DNA of 64,000 nt from Zea mays. Lineage: Eukaryota; Streptophyta; Magnoliopsida; Poales; Poaceae. Positions 22,073 through 34,800 of the stretch are shown here, in pieces; the first letter of the stretch is position 1, and the number at the start of each line of letters is the position of its first letter. Both the position numbers and the translations under genes were made by a program. Location of the stretch: assembly GCF_902167145.1 (NCBI RefSeq), contig NC_050097.1:233573034-233637033 (forward strand), given 5' to 3'. Under the pieces are notes generated by a model, which made no database searches, had not been told where the DNA came from, and saw only the letters and a list, made by a program, of their open reading frames with translations.

Positions 22073-24428
22073 AAGGCCCCGGGGCTAGATGGGTACACAG
22101 GTAGATTTTACAAAAAGGTTTGGCCTATCATCAAAATGGATTTTATGTCAGCCTTGAAGAAAGTTTGGCAGGGGGATGCTTCTAGATTATATCTGCTCAA
22201 CTCAGCCTATGTTACTTTGTTGCCAAAGAAGAGTGAGGCCATTGAGGTGAAGGATTTCAGGCCAATAAGCCTAATTCACAGTTTTGCAAAAATTGTTACC
22301 AAGATTTTGGCTAATAGACTTGCACCCAAGCTCCCTGACTTGGTCTTTGTGAATCAAAGTGCGTTTGTGAAAGGTAGAAGTATACATGATAATTTTGTCA
22401 TGGTACAACAAACACCAAGGCCATTTATGGGCAAAAAGTTTATGGAGTCTTGTTGAAGTTGGACATTGGAAAGGCTTTTGACTCTGTCTCTTGGACCTTC
22501 CTTTTTGAGGTTCTTAGACATTTGGGTTTTGGTCCTCTGTGGTGTGAAATAATCTCAAGGGTCCTAAGTTCATCCACTACTAGGGTCTTGGTTAATGGGG
22601 AGCCTGGGGATATTATTCATCACAGAAGAGGTCTTAGGCAGGGGGGACCCCCTATCCCCTATGCTCTTTATCATTGTTATGGATGTCCTCAACTCACTGA
22701 TTCTGAAGGCACATGATCTGGGTCTGTTGCAACCTCTTCTAAGGCACGGTAGGGGCCAACGCATTTCCTTATATGCAGACGATGTGGTGCTGTTTTTAAA
22801 GCCTGAAAGAGATTAGCTCAATATGCTGAAGGAAATATTAAGGATTTTTGGGGAAGCTATAGGTCTTGTCAGAAATATCAACAAATGTAGCATCACACCC
22901 ATACATTGTAATGAGCAGCAAGTTGACATGTCCCAGGAGATTTTCCCTTGTAATGTGCATCAGTTCCCCTATAAATATTTGAGACTGCCTTTGTCAGTAA
23001 AGAAGCTTCCAAAGATTGCTTTTCAAGAACTTATTGACAAGGTGGATGACAAATTGCCAGGGTGGAAATCTGCCCTGATCACCAATGCTGGAAGACTTAA
23101 CATTGGTTAAGGCTATCCTCACTGCCATTCCTATGTATCATCTTCTTGTCCTTCTATGCCCTAAATGGGTTATCAAAGCCATTGACAAGATTCGCAGGGG
23201 TTTCCTCTGGAAGGGCATAAAAGATATCAAGGGAGGCCATTGTGCTATTGGATGGACAAGGGTGTGTAGACCACTCAAGTTTGGCGGCTTGGGTATTCAC
23301 AACCTGGAAATCCTTGGTTTGTCTCTTAATGTGAGATGGCTCTGGCTTAGAAAAACACAGGTTGAGAGGCCATGGACTGAGTTCGACATAAAAGTACATC
23401 CCAATGCTTAAGCTCTCTTCCAGGCCTTGGTTCACTCTTCTGTGTGGGATGGTGCTACAACCCTCTTTTGGATGGATAGATGGATTCAAGGGAAGTCGAT
23501 TGCAGTTTTTGCCCCTTACCTGATCAGCCGTATTCCAAGGAGGGTCAGGACAGGCCGCACGGTGCAGGAGGCTCTTGCTGATAATAGTTGGGTTCACGAT
23601 ATCTCTGGGAGTCTGACTGCCGTTGTCATCAGGGATTTCCTTCTTGTTTGGGATCTGATTCAAGATGTTCATTTATAGATAGGAGTTCCTGATGTCCACC
23701 TTTGGGTGCCTTGCGCCTCTGGCCTCTATTCCTCTAAGACGGCTTATAATAGCTTTTGGACCGGTACAACATCTTTTGAACCGGCTAAAAGAATTTGGAA
23801 GAGTTGGGCTCCTCCAAAATGTAAATTCTTCATTTGGCTAGCATCACTCAACCGGTGCTGGACGGCTGACAAATTGGCCTGACGAGGTATGGATCATCAT
23901 GACAAATGCCTCTTTTGCGATCAACGCGAAGAAACAGTCCAGCATATTTTGCTCTCCTGTGTGCTCTCTAGAAACATTTGGTGGCAGGTGTTGTGTAAAG
24001 TGGGGCTGCAATACCTAGCGTCTTGGCTTGAGGACATGATTTTCCAAGATTGGTGGAGAAATGTCGAAGGCCATGTATCTAAAGAGAAGAAAAAAGGTTT
24101 TAACACGTTGGTAATCCTTGCGACTTGGTGGCTTTGGAAGCATCGAAACACCTATGTCTTCGATGGAGCATCCCCGAGCACTAGAGATATCCTACAGCAC
24201 ATCCAGGAGGATGCAACGCTGTGGGTTATGGTTGGGGCTAGAGGTCTTAGGGGCATTTGGCCTTAAGACTAGCGGTGGCCTGTTTGTTGTGCCTTAGATG
24301 TGGGATGAGTGTGTTTCTGTACTTGTGTTTTCGACCTCCGTAAGGAGTCGTTTGTTCCCGGTCTGTTCTCAGACCTCTTTCTCTTTCTTAATATAAATTA
24401 TACATAGCTCTCCTGCGTGTTTCGAGAA
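22073..24428 (+). pseudogene. LINE C ORF2: reverse transcriptase to 3' tail
   Basis: After the TSD the frame resumes with PGLDGYTGRFYKKVW. Plus-strand pieces 22136-22456, 22450-22716/22595-22816, 22823-23110, 23085-23411, 23427-23678 and 23889-24266 together give a plant L1 RT ([42 protein letters not shown] in two frames, SLYADDVVLF), the connecting region and a zf-RVT end (CLFCDQREETVQHILLSC). Several frameshifts and a stop at 22816 make it inactive. The 3' tail tcttaatataaattat...ctcctgcgtgtttcgag plus A's ends near 24428. Confidence 0.9.
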
Positions 24429-25365
24429 ATAAGTGTCAGGGTTTTCAGGCTGCAAAATAACTCCTTCCACCTGGTCCCATATCATAACATACTCTTGTAA
24501 GACTTGAACAGTTAAGGCCCCTTTTATATCTGATATCCATCTCCTGTTGTTCAGTGCCTCAACAATTGTTCTCTTGTTTACGGTTCTTTTGCCAATAGTT
24601 GTGATTAGATGGGGTGCTAGATCAGCAATGCATTTCCCTTCCAGCCACCTATCCTTCCAAAATAAAAAAAAATTCACCATTACCAATGATGGGGATTTAT
24701 CAATTTATCTGACCAAAAAAGAGTATTGGTCCCATTACCTACCACAGATAAAATAGACAATGCAAATAACTGTCCGACTTGCTGCTTTACAGGAAGATTC
24801 ATCCCATGCCAGGGCCTGGACGGATCAGTTTTCTCCAGCCATAACCATTTAGCCTGCAAAGCCCAACTTTTGAATTGTAAATTAGAAACTCCAAGCCCGC
24901 CCAATTTTAGAGGTCTTGTAATTATCTCCCATGAAACAAGACAGCTTCCGCCATTAACATTCTTCCTTTCTTTCCATAGAAACCCCCTCCGGATTTTGTC
25001 GATAAATTTGATCACCCATTTGGGGACATTTATAGCAATAAGAATATAAACCTCAATGGCCGAAAGCACATGTTTCGCCATTGCTCTCCTACCAGCAAGA
25101 ATGAGTAGCCGAGCTTTCCAATTAGGAAGCCGGTCAGCTATCCTTTCCACCCATAACATAAGATCACTCCTTAGCTTCTTATCGGAGATCGGCAGCAACC
25201 TCAGATAGTTGCAAGGAAAAGAACCAGAGCTGCATTGCAGAAGATTGCAGCCATCTTGAACAACTTGCCCAACACACCTTATTGGAATGACAAAAATCTT
25301 ACGCAAATTCGTTATCAACCCAATGGCTGCACCAAAGTAGTCCAAAATCAGTCTAACACAATTAA
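24429..25365 (-). pseudogene. LINE B/D, 5' segment: RT end to linker
   Basis: The minus-strand frames at about 25365-24680 and 24686-24432 encode the part of LINE ORF2 after YADD. EDLNCVRLILDYFGAAIG comes first, then a GRRAMAKHVLSAI and PKWVIKFIDKIRRGFLWK region, WLWLEKTDPSRPW, and the linker [14 protein letters not shown] up to QPENPDTYF. A frameshift lies near 24690. It stops where LINE C enters and continues at 12537 leftward. Confidence 0.85.
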
Positions 25366-25815
25366 GATCCTCAAAATGCAACCATATAATGAAGATGGGG
25401 TCACAATTTTTATTTGATTTTCTTGTTAGCAATATCTGTATATCTGTGTACTTGGGCCTAGCCCACAGCCCACTAGGGGTCCATATATCTGTTAAGGTTT
25501 TCACTGTATTGAACCACTGTTCATTTACTCCAACATTTCTGCTTTAATTTCCTAGATCTATTTCTCATTCATTCAATTATAAGTAATATTTTGTATATTA
25601 TTTGTCTCAGTTTCATTAGGTTACAAAATGATGAGACCATAAAGAGGTTAGAGCAATTAGATTGAATGTGCCTTCCAGCGCTTGTTTTTGTTTTGTGGAT
25701 TGTATTCCAACTTGAGATGCCGTTTTCTGAAACTGCAATGGTCACTTTCCCTGTCTTATAATTTAAGAAGGGTGTTGCATTCTTCTGTTGATAAAGCACA
25801 ACTTTCTGTACACAG
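25366..25815. other. Intronic/flanking DNA upstream of the first visible kinase exon
   Basis: AT-rich; no TE domain recognised. The piece 25430-25500 (gggcctagcccacagcccac) reads like LTR debris, but no ends are visible. 25770-25815 is pyrimidine-rich and ends tgtacacag, a good acceptor for the exon at 25816. Confidence 0.5.
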
Positions 25816-25887
25816 GCATCTGATTGACTTTAGCAGTGCCATTGATGATTACATGTTGAAGAATCTTTATGGTCCAGGGCCTACTCG
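25816..25887 (+). CDS. Kinase-like gene, first visible exon
   Basis: Flanked by tgtacacag and gtgtgtga. It starts with one base of a split codon, encodes [19 protein letters not shown] and ends with two bases of an Arg codon completed at 32470. It carries the DFG-like DFS. Confidence 0.85.
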
Positions 25888-28800
25888 GTGTGTGATATTT
25901 TGCTTCCCTTCCCCCCTTTAGACCTTGTTCGGTTGCATGAGGATTTGAAGGGATTGAGGGGTATAAAATCCTCTCCTATTTAATTTTGAATAGCAAGAGA
26001 TTTAATCCCCTCAAATCCCCCTCAATCCACCCCTAACCGAACAAACCCTTAGTATTTAGCTGCAGCATAAAATTAGCATCTTGATTTGAGTAGTAGAATT
26101 ATGCAATTTATGATCAAGAGTAATTTTGGGTATCTTACCTATATTTCGTAATAAGTCCAAGGGGTCATTATTTAAGTTTTCCCAAGTCATTTTTTTGTCC
26201 TATTCATTTACCCCATCAATGCCAATGTTCCACTGTAAATTACATCCTTTCTGTATCAACTTGAGTGGTTTTCTTCCTGACAGACATGTTTGATCCTTTG
26301 GTAATATGCTTTTGTTTTGTTTGGAAAACGCAGGAGAACTGCACCTCAATATATTAAGAAGAAGAAATAAGCCTAGGTCAAAGAGACCTGGACAGATTAC
26401 AAGGCCTCCTTAGGGAGGCCAAAGACACAGGAAACTGAAAAAATCCATCAAACTCACCCTGCAACTCCATAGTCTTCAGGAATTAGGGCAGCAAGGTATG
26501 AAAGACCTTTACCCCCAGCCATTTCCCAAGACTGCCTCTCCTTCCTAGCTAACTTAAGGGAAAAATCTAAAGTAGGAGTACAACCATCAAAAACACAACT
26601 ATTTGGAAGCTTCCACATTGTCCATGCTCCTAAGGCCGCAAGCGAGTTGAGACCTTTTCCAGGAAGACCAGTGGCCATCCCTGAGATTTTCTCCCACCAA
26701 GTCATGAAATATGAATGTCCTGGCTGGGGAGCCAGTCTTTGAAACCCAAACGGTTTAAGGTGATTAAACCAGAACACTTTTGTGAACACACAAGAGACAA
26801 GGATATGGTCAATAGTTTCAGCTTCCTGGTCACAAAAAAGGCACCTAGCTGGATGATCCAATCCTCTCTTTGCAAGCCTGTCAGTAGTCTAGCATCTCTT
26901 GTTAGCCGCCAGCCAAAGGAAAAACCGGCACTTTGGAGGTGCCCAGGTTTTCCAAACTAGGTGATAGTGACCAAAGGACGTTGAGCCAACAAAGAGACCA
27001 TCATACGTCGACTTAGCCTAATAATTGCCATCTACCGTGATACTAAATACATGCTTATCTTCCACTTCAGGCTGCAACACTATTTCTGATAGAAGCTCCC
27101 AAAGGTTCAAATATTCCACTATAACTCCCACAGACATAGCACCCTTTATATCAGATATCCATTTTCTGTTGGAAAGAGCCTCAAGAACAGTTCTTTTATT
27201 CGCAATCCTTTTAGGAATGATGGTGAATAACCTAGGCGCCACACTACACACATTCTGGCCCAAGAGCCATTTATATGTCCAAAACAAAGTGTGTGCTCCA
27301 TTTCCCACTTTTGAGACCAAAACAGTGGAGAAGAAAGATCTTGCCTTTTTTGGAACTTGAATAGGGAGGTTTGCCCAAGTTTTTCCTGGATCAGTTTTAT
27401 GAAGCCACAACTATCTCATACAAAGGGCCCAGCATAATTCCTTCAAACTAGAAATACCCAAACCTCCCAAATGGAGGGGTCTGCAAACCCTTCCCTAGGC
27501 AACCAGACAATGTCCTCCCCTAACCTCCGTGCGACCTTTCCATAGAAAACCCTTTCTAATTTTATCAACTGCCTCCAAAGCCCAAGGAGGAAAATCAATG
27601 GCCATAGCCAAATAGACGATCATACTGGTGAGCACATGCTGAACCATAATTTTCCTACCAGCTCTTGTCATAAGATCAGCTTTCCAACTCAGAAGACAGT
27701 CGACCACCCTATCTATGATAGATTGAATTTGTTCCTTAGTCATCTTATGAAGGAAGAGAGGAATTCCAAGATATTTGCAAGGGAAATCAGACCTCTCAAA
27801 AGGCAATAAATTCTGGACCAGCATAAGATCATCTGCAGAGCACTAGATGGGAAAAACATTAGATTTCTGCTCATTGTTACGGAGCCCAGAAACCTTCCCA
27901 AACAAGTTCAAAATACTTAATGTAATGGAGATGTCTGCAGCCGAGGGACTCATAAATATGACAACATCATCAGCATACATAGAGATCTGGTGGAGTTTAA
28001 CCCTTTCCGACAGGCATTGCAATAAACCTAATTCCTAAGCCCTATTAAAGAGAAGGGCCAAGATGTCCATTACCAAGATAAATAGCATCGGGGAGAGAGG
28101 TTCCCCTTGCCGAAGTCCTCTTCTATGAATTATCCTCCTCCCCAAAAACCCATTAAGAAGGACCTGAGTAGAAGATGAGGCCAGCAGCCCACAAATAATA
28201 TCCCTCCAAAGCTGTCCAAAACCAAGCTGCGTCAAGACCTCAATGAGAAAAGGCCACGAGACCGAATCGAAGGCCTTGGTGATGTCCAATTTGAGAAGTA
28301 AACTAGCCTCTTTCTGACGGTGTAAGAATCTGGAAGTCTGCTGCACCAGCATGAAGTTATCTTGAATAAACCGCCCTATGATGAAGGCACTCTGATTTGG
28401 AGAGAACATTCTGTTAAGTTTGCTATCCAGCCTGTTGGCAAGGATTTTGGTAATCAGCTTGCCAAAACTGTGCACAAGGCTTATTGGTCTAAAATCCTTC
28501 ACATGATCAGCCCCCTCTTTTTTAGGGATCAAGGTAATGTAAGCAGAGTTCAGCTTGTCAAAGTTATCAAAATTTCTATTCCAGATAGCTTGAATTGCAG
28601 CCATGATATCAGATTTGATAACATTCCAACAGGACTTATAAAAACATCCATTAAAACCATCTGGCCCCAGAGCTTTATCGGAAGGTAAAAGCTTAATGGT
28701 TTCCCATATTTCCTTTTCCGAACAGGTAGCCTCAAGCTCAGCCAAGTCATGCTAAGAAAGGCCAAGGGCCTCCAAATCCACTGCTTGCTCTCTTTCCTGA

Positions 28801-31800
28801 CATGAACCAATTAAATTGAAAAAGAAGTCATCCACTGCTGCAGCCTTGTCTCGATGACTAGTAACAATAGCATCCCCATCAAACAATGTAGCAATAAAAT
28901 TCTTTCTCTTACGGTGCTTGGCATGCAAGTGGAAAAATTTTGTGTTGGCATCACCATCCTTAAGCCATAAAATCCTTGATCTCATCCTAGCCATAGTACG
29001 CTTCAAGGAGGATAAAAGCAAAGAATGTTTCTTAAGCTTGCTTTTCAGCCAAAATTCATCAGGAGTCAACACCCTTTCATCTTGTGCAATTTCTAGCTTA
29101 TGTGATATTTCCTTTGCCAATGCCAGTTGAGATCTAATGTGACCAACTTGCCTATCACTCCAACCTTGCAGTCTCCTGGCTGCCTTCTTTAGTTTATGGT
29201 GAAGAGTAAGAAAAGGGCAGTTCACGGTTCCAACAGATTCCTAGGCATCGTGCACAGTATCATGAAATCCCTGATTTATTATCTCAAAGACCCAGAATTA
29301 AGGGGCAGTGATCAGAGTCTTGGGAAGTAGAACTCTGTAGCAACACATTAGGGAAAAGCAGCTCTCAGTCAACTAAGCATAGCACCATGTCCAACCTGAC
29401 AAGAATGGGCTCCACTTGTTGATTTGACCAAGTAAAACGCCGACCATGGAGAGGAACTTCTTTAAGGGCAAGATCATTGATAAAGCTCCTAAAACACCCC
29501 ATCATAGCTCTGTTGAAATTGTTGTTGTTCTTGTTCGAGGTTTTGTAAATTAAGTTGAAATCCCCAGCAACGACCCAAGGTCCATTGCAACCCTCTCTGA
29601 CATTTCTTAGCTCCTGCAAAAATGAGATCTTCTCTTCATCCCCTTGAGGACCATACACACAGGTTAACCACCAGGTACCTCCTTCCTGCTTATGAAACTG
29701 AATGGACACACTATGATTATCAACTCTGCTCGCATCTGTGTATCTCAAATGATTTTTCCAAGCCACCAAAATTCCCCCACTGGCCCCATCCGAAGGCAAG
29801 AAAACATACTCAGTAAATTCAGAACCCAAAACAGAGACTAAGGTGCTTCTAGCAATATATTGCATCTTAGTTTCCTGCAGACATACCATCTCAACCTTAA
29901 CGGACAGAACTAGATCTCTAACGGAATCTTGGCGAGCACGAGAATTGAGACCTCGCACGTTCCAAATCAGAATTTTGGATGGATCCATTAAAAAACACAG
30001 ATTACAGCACCGACCAGACATACAATTGCGTCCAGCGAACAGCAACACCCTTACTAAAGGGGGACTAACTCAGGGGCTCTCCACCCAAACAGGGCAGATA
30101 GAGCCTCCACCTCACTACGAGTTAGGGGGCGCTTAAAAAGCCGAGCATATTCTTCCAAGGCTTCCTGACTAATCCCCTCATTCTCGGTGATAATATGCAG
30201 GGATCTCATGACTTTCCTGGTAGTTCTCCCTCCTAGGTCATGTAAATTAAATTCCACTCCAACACACGCAACACGACGACTTCTTCTTGGCATGGGAGCA
30301 GCAGGTGGGGAAGGTGGAGGATCTGCATGCAAATCAGTTCGCGGAACAGGAAGAATTCCAGAAGATTGCTTGGTGATTCCATTGAAAAACTCATGTTTTC
30401 TAGCTTCAAAGCTTGCTGCTTCATGAGGTTGGACTTCAGCAGCAATTCTATGGGAAGGGGCATCAGCAGTGCACACAGGCATAGAGTTACCCAAGGACTC
30501 CAAATGAGGCAGGCAAACCATCTCTGTAATGTTGGCCTCCTCGACCTGTATCACCTGTCCCCCCTGAATCTGGGCATGTTTGCTTTTGAATCTGCTTCTC
30601 GAGTATACTCTCCGGGTGGCCTCAGCAGCAGATGGACCGTCAGGTTGGGGCAAATTCGCGTCAGCCTGTTCCAGCGGCCCAGCAATAGACATGTGTCGCT
30701 GGGGCGAAACAGGGAGGACAGAATCCAGCGATCCCGCAGCAGTCGGCCCATACGGTCCAGCTAAGCCAGGACGACCCAACGAGGATAAAACTTGAGGATT
30801 GTTTATCTTCTCCACAGATGGCACAACTGGCACCACCTCAAGTGCTCGCACGCCGTTAATGCTTTCCGTTGATATAGCCTCGCCAGGCACGTTAAACCCT
30901 AGATCATCCTGAACTGACAAAACAGCACCGGGAACAACTGGATCATGATCATGGCAGCGAGGAGATAAATCTTCCAAAATGTTCTTTGAAGTTGTCATGC
31001 TTGGAACTTGAGTGGCAAAACGGGGCGAGCTCAACCCAGCCTTCTCTAGCGGCTCAGCCAAACTTCTGCGCTGAGGCGAAGAAGATCTAGGGGAGGTCAG
31101 CGAGTCATCACCAACACATAAAGCAGCACCACCTTCCAGAGCTAAAACTGGCGCCTCAACCATATCCCCATGCACATCTGCAGTCCGTTCTCTGCCCGCT
31201 CTCTGATGGGAACCGAGGCGAAGGTGGACAGACTGACGCTGCAAAGGACCCAGTTGTCGGATCCGAGGGTTGGACTGACCCCAGACATCCTCGTCCTCCT
31301 CACCATGGAGCTCCTCACCATGGAGCTCATCCTCATCCGAAGGAGACAGACTGCTCTCCGGGAGAAACTGAAGGGGAGCCGAAAGAACAGCAATGCTAAT
31401 CTTGTAGGTCAGACATCTCGCCTCCTGATTAAATGGCCCTCGCTCAATGATGTGGAGGTCCATATCCCTGCGAAGCTTCATAGGATCCAAACACCATGCC
31501 CGAAGCTTGAGTGAGGAGAGATCAGACTTGCTCGCAGAGGCGGGATGCAACTCCAAAATGTGGCAGGAGTCGTGGAGAAGCTCCTTGGCTGTGGTCAGAC
31601 CCCACGCGTGCGCTGGGGTCCCACAGATCTCAATATCCATCAAATGAGGCAATGACGTAGCCGAAGTGTGTGTAAATCTTGTCCACTGCTTGAACACGAG
31701 CGAGAACATAGGGCCTCTGAATGGCCTTCCTTCGTTAAGCACTCTTGTCACCACTTCTTCATCCGGCAAAAACAGAAGGAAGTCTTCCGACATGGTTTGA

Positions 31801-34800
31801 TGAATAGACATGTCATCAATATTGAGGCAATAGCGACGGTCCACTTCCTCCAGCACATTCGAGCCGAGAACAACAGGTCTGGTTCCAATAACAGTAACAA
31901 ATAAGGCTCGGCGGAGTGCTACTTCTTCTCTTGCCATGTCTATCGATAATTCCAGAACGCAAGAGGGTATGGTCGACATGTTAGGAATAATGTTAGCAGG
32001 GGTACACTGGCTGCTTTTGTATTCAAATGATTTAGAATTAAGGCCAGCTAAACTAACTAAAACAGTATTTGTCTAACATTTTTTAATCTAACAACATGTG
32101 CCAGTGTATAAAAGAATGCTTTCCTTACCCCGGGTTCGATTCCCCTCGGGGACGAATTTCGGGCTTGGTTAAAAAAACCCTCGCTCCACTCCCGGGTTAC
32201 GTCCAGTGTGCCACCCTACGGCTGGGCCGTTGAAGAGTGGGCGGTGACGTCCCGCTAGTGATGGGGTTAGGGTTTAGGGGATTTTCTCGACTATGACCAT
32301 GTCTCAGTCTCTTCTTAATATAATACCGGGAGGACAGGCTTTCCCTCTCCGGCCGAGTTTTTTACATTTTTCTGATATGTTTTTTCTTCAAGTGACATTA
32401 GACATGGGTTGCATGGCACTACTTTGACTTGTTTTGTTCCATTCTAATTCAATTGTACTGCAACTCCAGATCTGAACAGACATTTGAGTACACTCCTCCA
32501 GAGGCACTCCTTAATTCAAACTGGTTTCAAGGATCAAGAAGTGCAAGGCTTAAGTATGTCTCTTTTTCCCATTTCTCTTCTACGAATTCTGGTATGTGCC
32601 ACTGTGTTTGACATACAGCTGCACTGTGATTCACTGAATTTCTTGTTTAACTATGCACAGGTATGACATCTGGAGCGTTGGAGTTGTCATGCTAGAGTTG
32701 ATGATGGGTTCTCCCCATGTTTTTCAGATAAGTGACCGTACACGCATTTTAATGGATCAGCATCTCGGAGGGTGGAGTGAACAAACAAAGGAGCTTGCAT
32801 ACAAGTGAGACAATGTTTAAATTTCTCCGTGAAGTCTGGATTAGCAAAGCTGATACAATTTGCATTTCTTGTTCTATTAGCAAACTTGAGAACATCACAG
32901 AAATTCCAGTTTTAATTAAGTATTATGAACTGCAATTTCCCCTATGGTTCTTGGGGTATCCCAAATTATTGGTACTGATGAATATCATAAATTGAGAGCA
33001 CCTAGAGGGGGGGTGAATAGGTGATCCTGTAAAACTTAAACTTATAGCCACAAAAACTTGTTAAGTGTTAGCACAATAAATGCCAAGTGGCTAGAAAGGA
33101 GTCTCAACAAAACACAATACCACAAGAGATCAATCACAGAGACGACACAGTGGTTTATCCCGTGGTTCGGCCAAGACCAACGCTTGCCTACTCCACGTTG
33201 TGGCGTCCCAACGGACGAGGGTTGCAATCAACCCCTCTCAAGCGGTCCAAAGACCCACTTGAATACCACGGTGTTTTGCTTGCTTTTTCTCAATCCCTTT
33301 TGCGAGGAATCTCCACAACTTGGAGCCTCTCGCCCTTACAATTGAAGTTCACAAAGAACACAGAGCAAAGGGGGAATGAGCAACGCACACAAGACTTCAA
33401 AAGATCAGAGCAACAACACGCACACAGGTCGCAACAAGAGCTCGCAACACAACTCAAAGAGTTCGCAACTCAACAAGAGCTCTAGATGCTATCACAATGA
33501 AACGAATGCGTGAGATCGATGTCTTGGTGCTTAAGAATGTTGTAGGAATGCTTGGGTATCTCCTCCATGCGCCTAGGGGTCCCTTTTATAGCCCAAGGCA
33601 GCTAGGAGCCGTTGAGAGCAATTCTGGAAGGCTGATCTTGCCTTCTGTCATCGGGCGCACCGGACAGTCCGGTGCACACCGGACACTGTCCGGTGCCCGA
33701 TTTCTTTCCTTAAATGGCGCAGCCGACCGTTGCAGATCTGGGAGCCGTTGGCGCACCGGACAGTCCGGTGCACACCGGACAGTCCGGTGCCCCCTTCCGA
33801 CCGTTGGCTCGGCCACGTGTCGCGCGCAGATTCCGCGGCCGACCGTTGGCCCGGCCGACCGTTGGCTCACCGGACAGTCCGGTGCACACCGGACAGTCCG
33901 GTGAATTTTAGCCGTACGCCGTCGGCGAATTCCCGAGAGCGACCACTTCGCGCGAAGCAGCCTGGCGCACCGGACACTGTCCGGTGCACCACCGGACAGT
34001 CCGGTGCTCCATACCGAACAGCCACTTGGCTGTACACAGCCAACTTTTCTTTGACTCGATTTCTCCTGTTTCAAGCACTTAGACACAATACATTAGTCTT
34101 CAAAACAATGTACTAAGGCTTAGAAACATACCTTTACTCTTGATTTACACTTTGTCCATCCAAGGGTATAGATTCACATTTAAGCACCTGTGTTGGCACT
34201 CAATCACCAAAATACTTAGAAATGGCCCAAGGGCACATTTCTCTTTCAATCTCCCCCTTTTTGGTGATTTATGCCAACACAACATAAAGCAACTAGAACA
34301 AGTGCAAAATCACTTCAAATAAAACTCAAATTTATTTTGATTCAATTTGGCATATATGGATCATCCTTTGCCACCACTTGGTTTGTTTTTCAAATCAACC
34401 TCAAAATCCTATCTCTAAGTCAAATCCACTTGTAGAGACATCAAGAGAGGTTTTCCACAGAAAATTGATTCAAGATTCCAAAAACTCCGCCTATTTCCCA
34501 TAATCAATACTTCTCCCCACAAGAGGCCAACTTTTGACAAAAGAGACAACAAAAGAGATTTGACAAACCAAAAGCTCTATTCTACTGTTTTCAAAATCTC
34601 TCAAGTGGTAGCTGATCCATTTATTACTTTGGCCTTTATTTTCTCCTCCTTTGGCATCAAGCACCAAAACGGGATCAACTTTGGCCCTTTAACCTCATTG
34701 CCTCACCAAATTCTTCAATTAAGAGCAAAATAGGCAATAAGAATTTAAAGATGAACTTGGAAAAGTTACTCTTTTCATCGGAGTGCAGTGGAAGTCTTGC

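Larger units (their letters stand above)
26316..32011 (-). mobile_element. LINE E: near full-length L1-type retrotransposon
   Basis: The 5.7-kb minus-strand element lies in intron 1 of the plus-strand kinase-like gene. A 9-bp direct repeat tgcttttgt flanks it (26307-26315 and 32012-32020). The 3' end is ctcctgcgttttcc with an A-rich tail. ORF1 is open (31979-30054). ORF2 has endonuclease, RT and zf-RVT but several stops. 5' UTR is only about 30 bp. Cin4/L1 type by domain order and tail. Antisense orientation probably limits its effect on the host transcript. Confidence 0.88.

Noticed and set aside
12538..24428. Twin-priming inversion of a single LINE
   Set aside because: LINE C has its own full 3' tail and LINE B/D continues across it, so two independent LINEs on opposite strands explain the data.
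30187..30764. Plus-strand frames opposite LINE E ORF1
   Set aside because: Antisense shadows of an intact ORF1 with recognisable domains.
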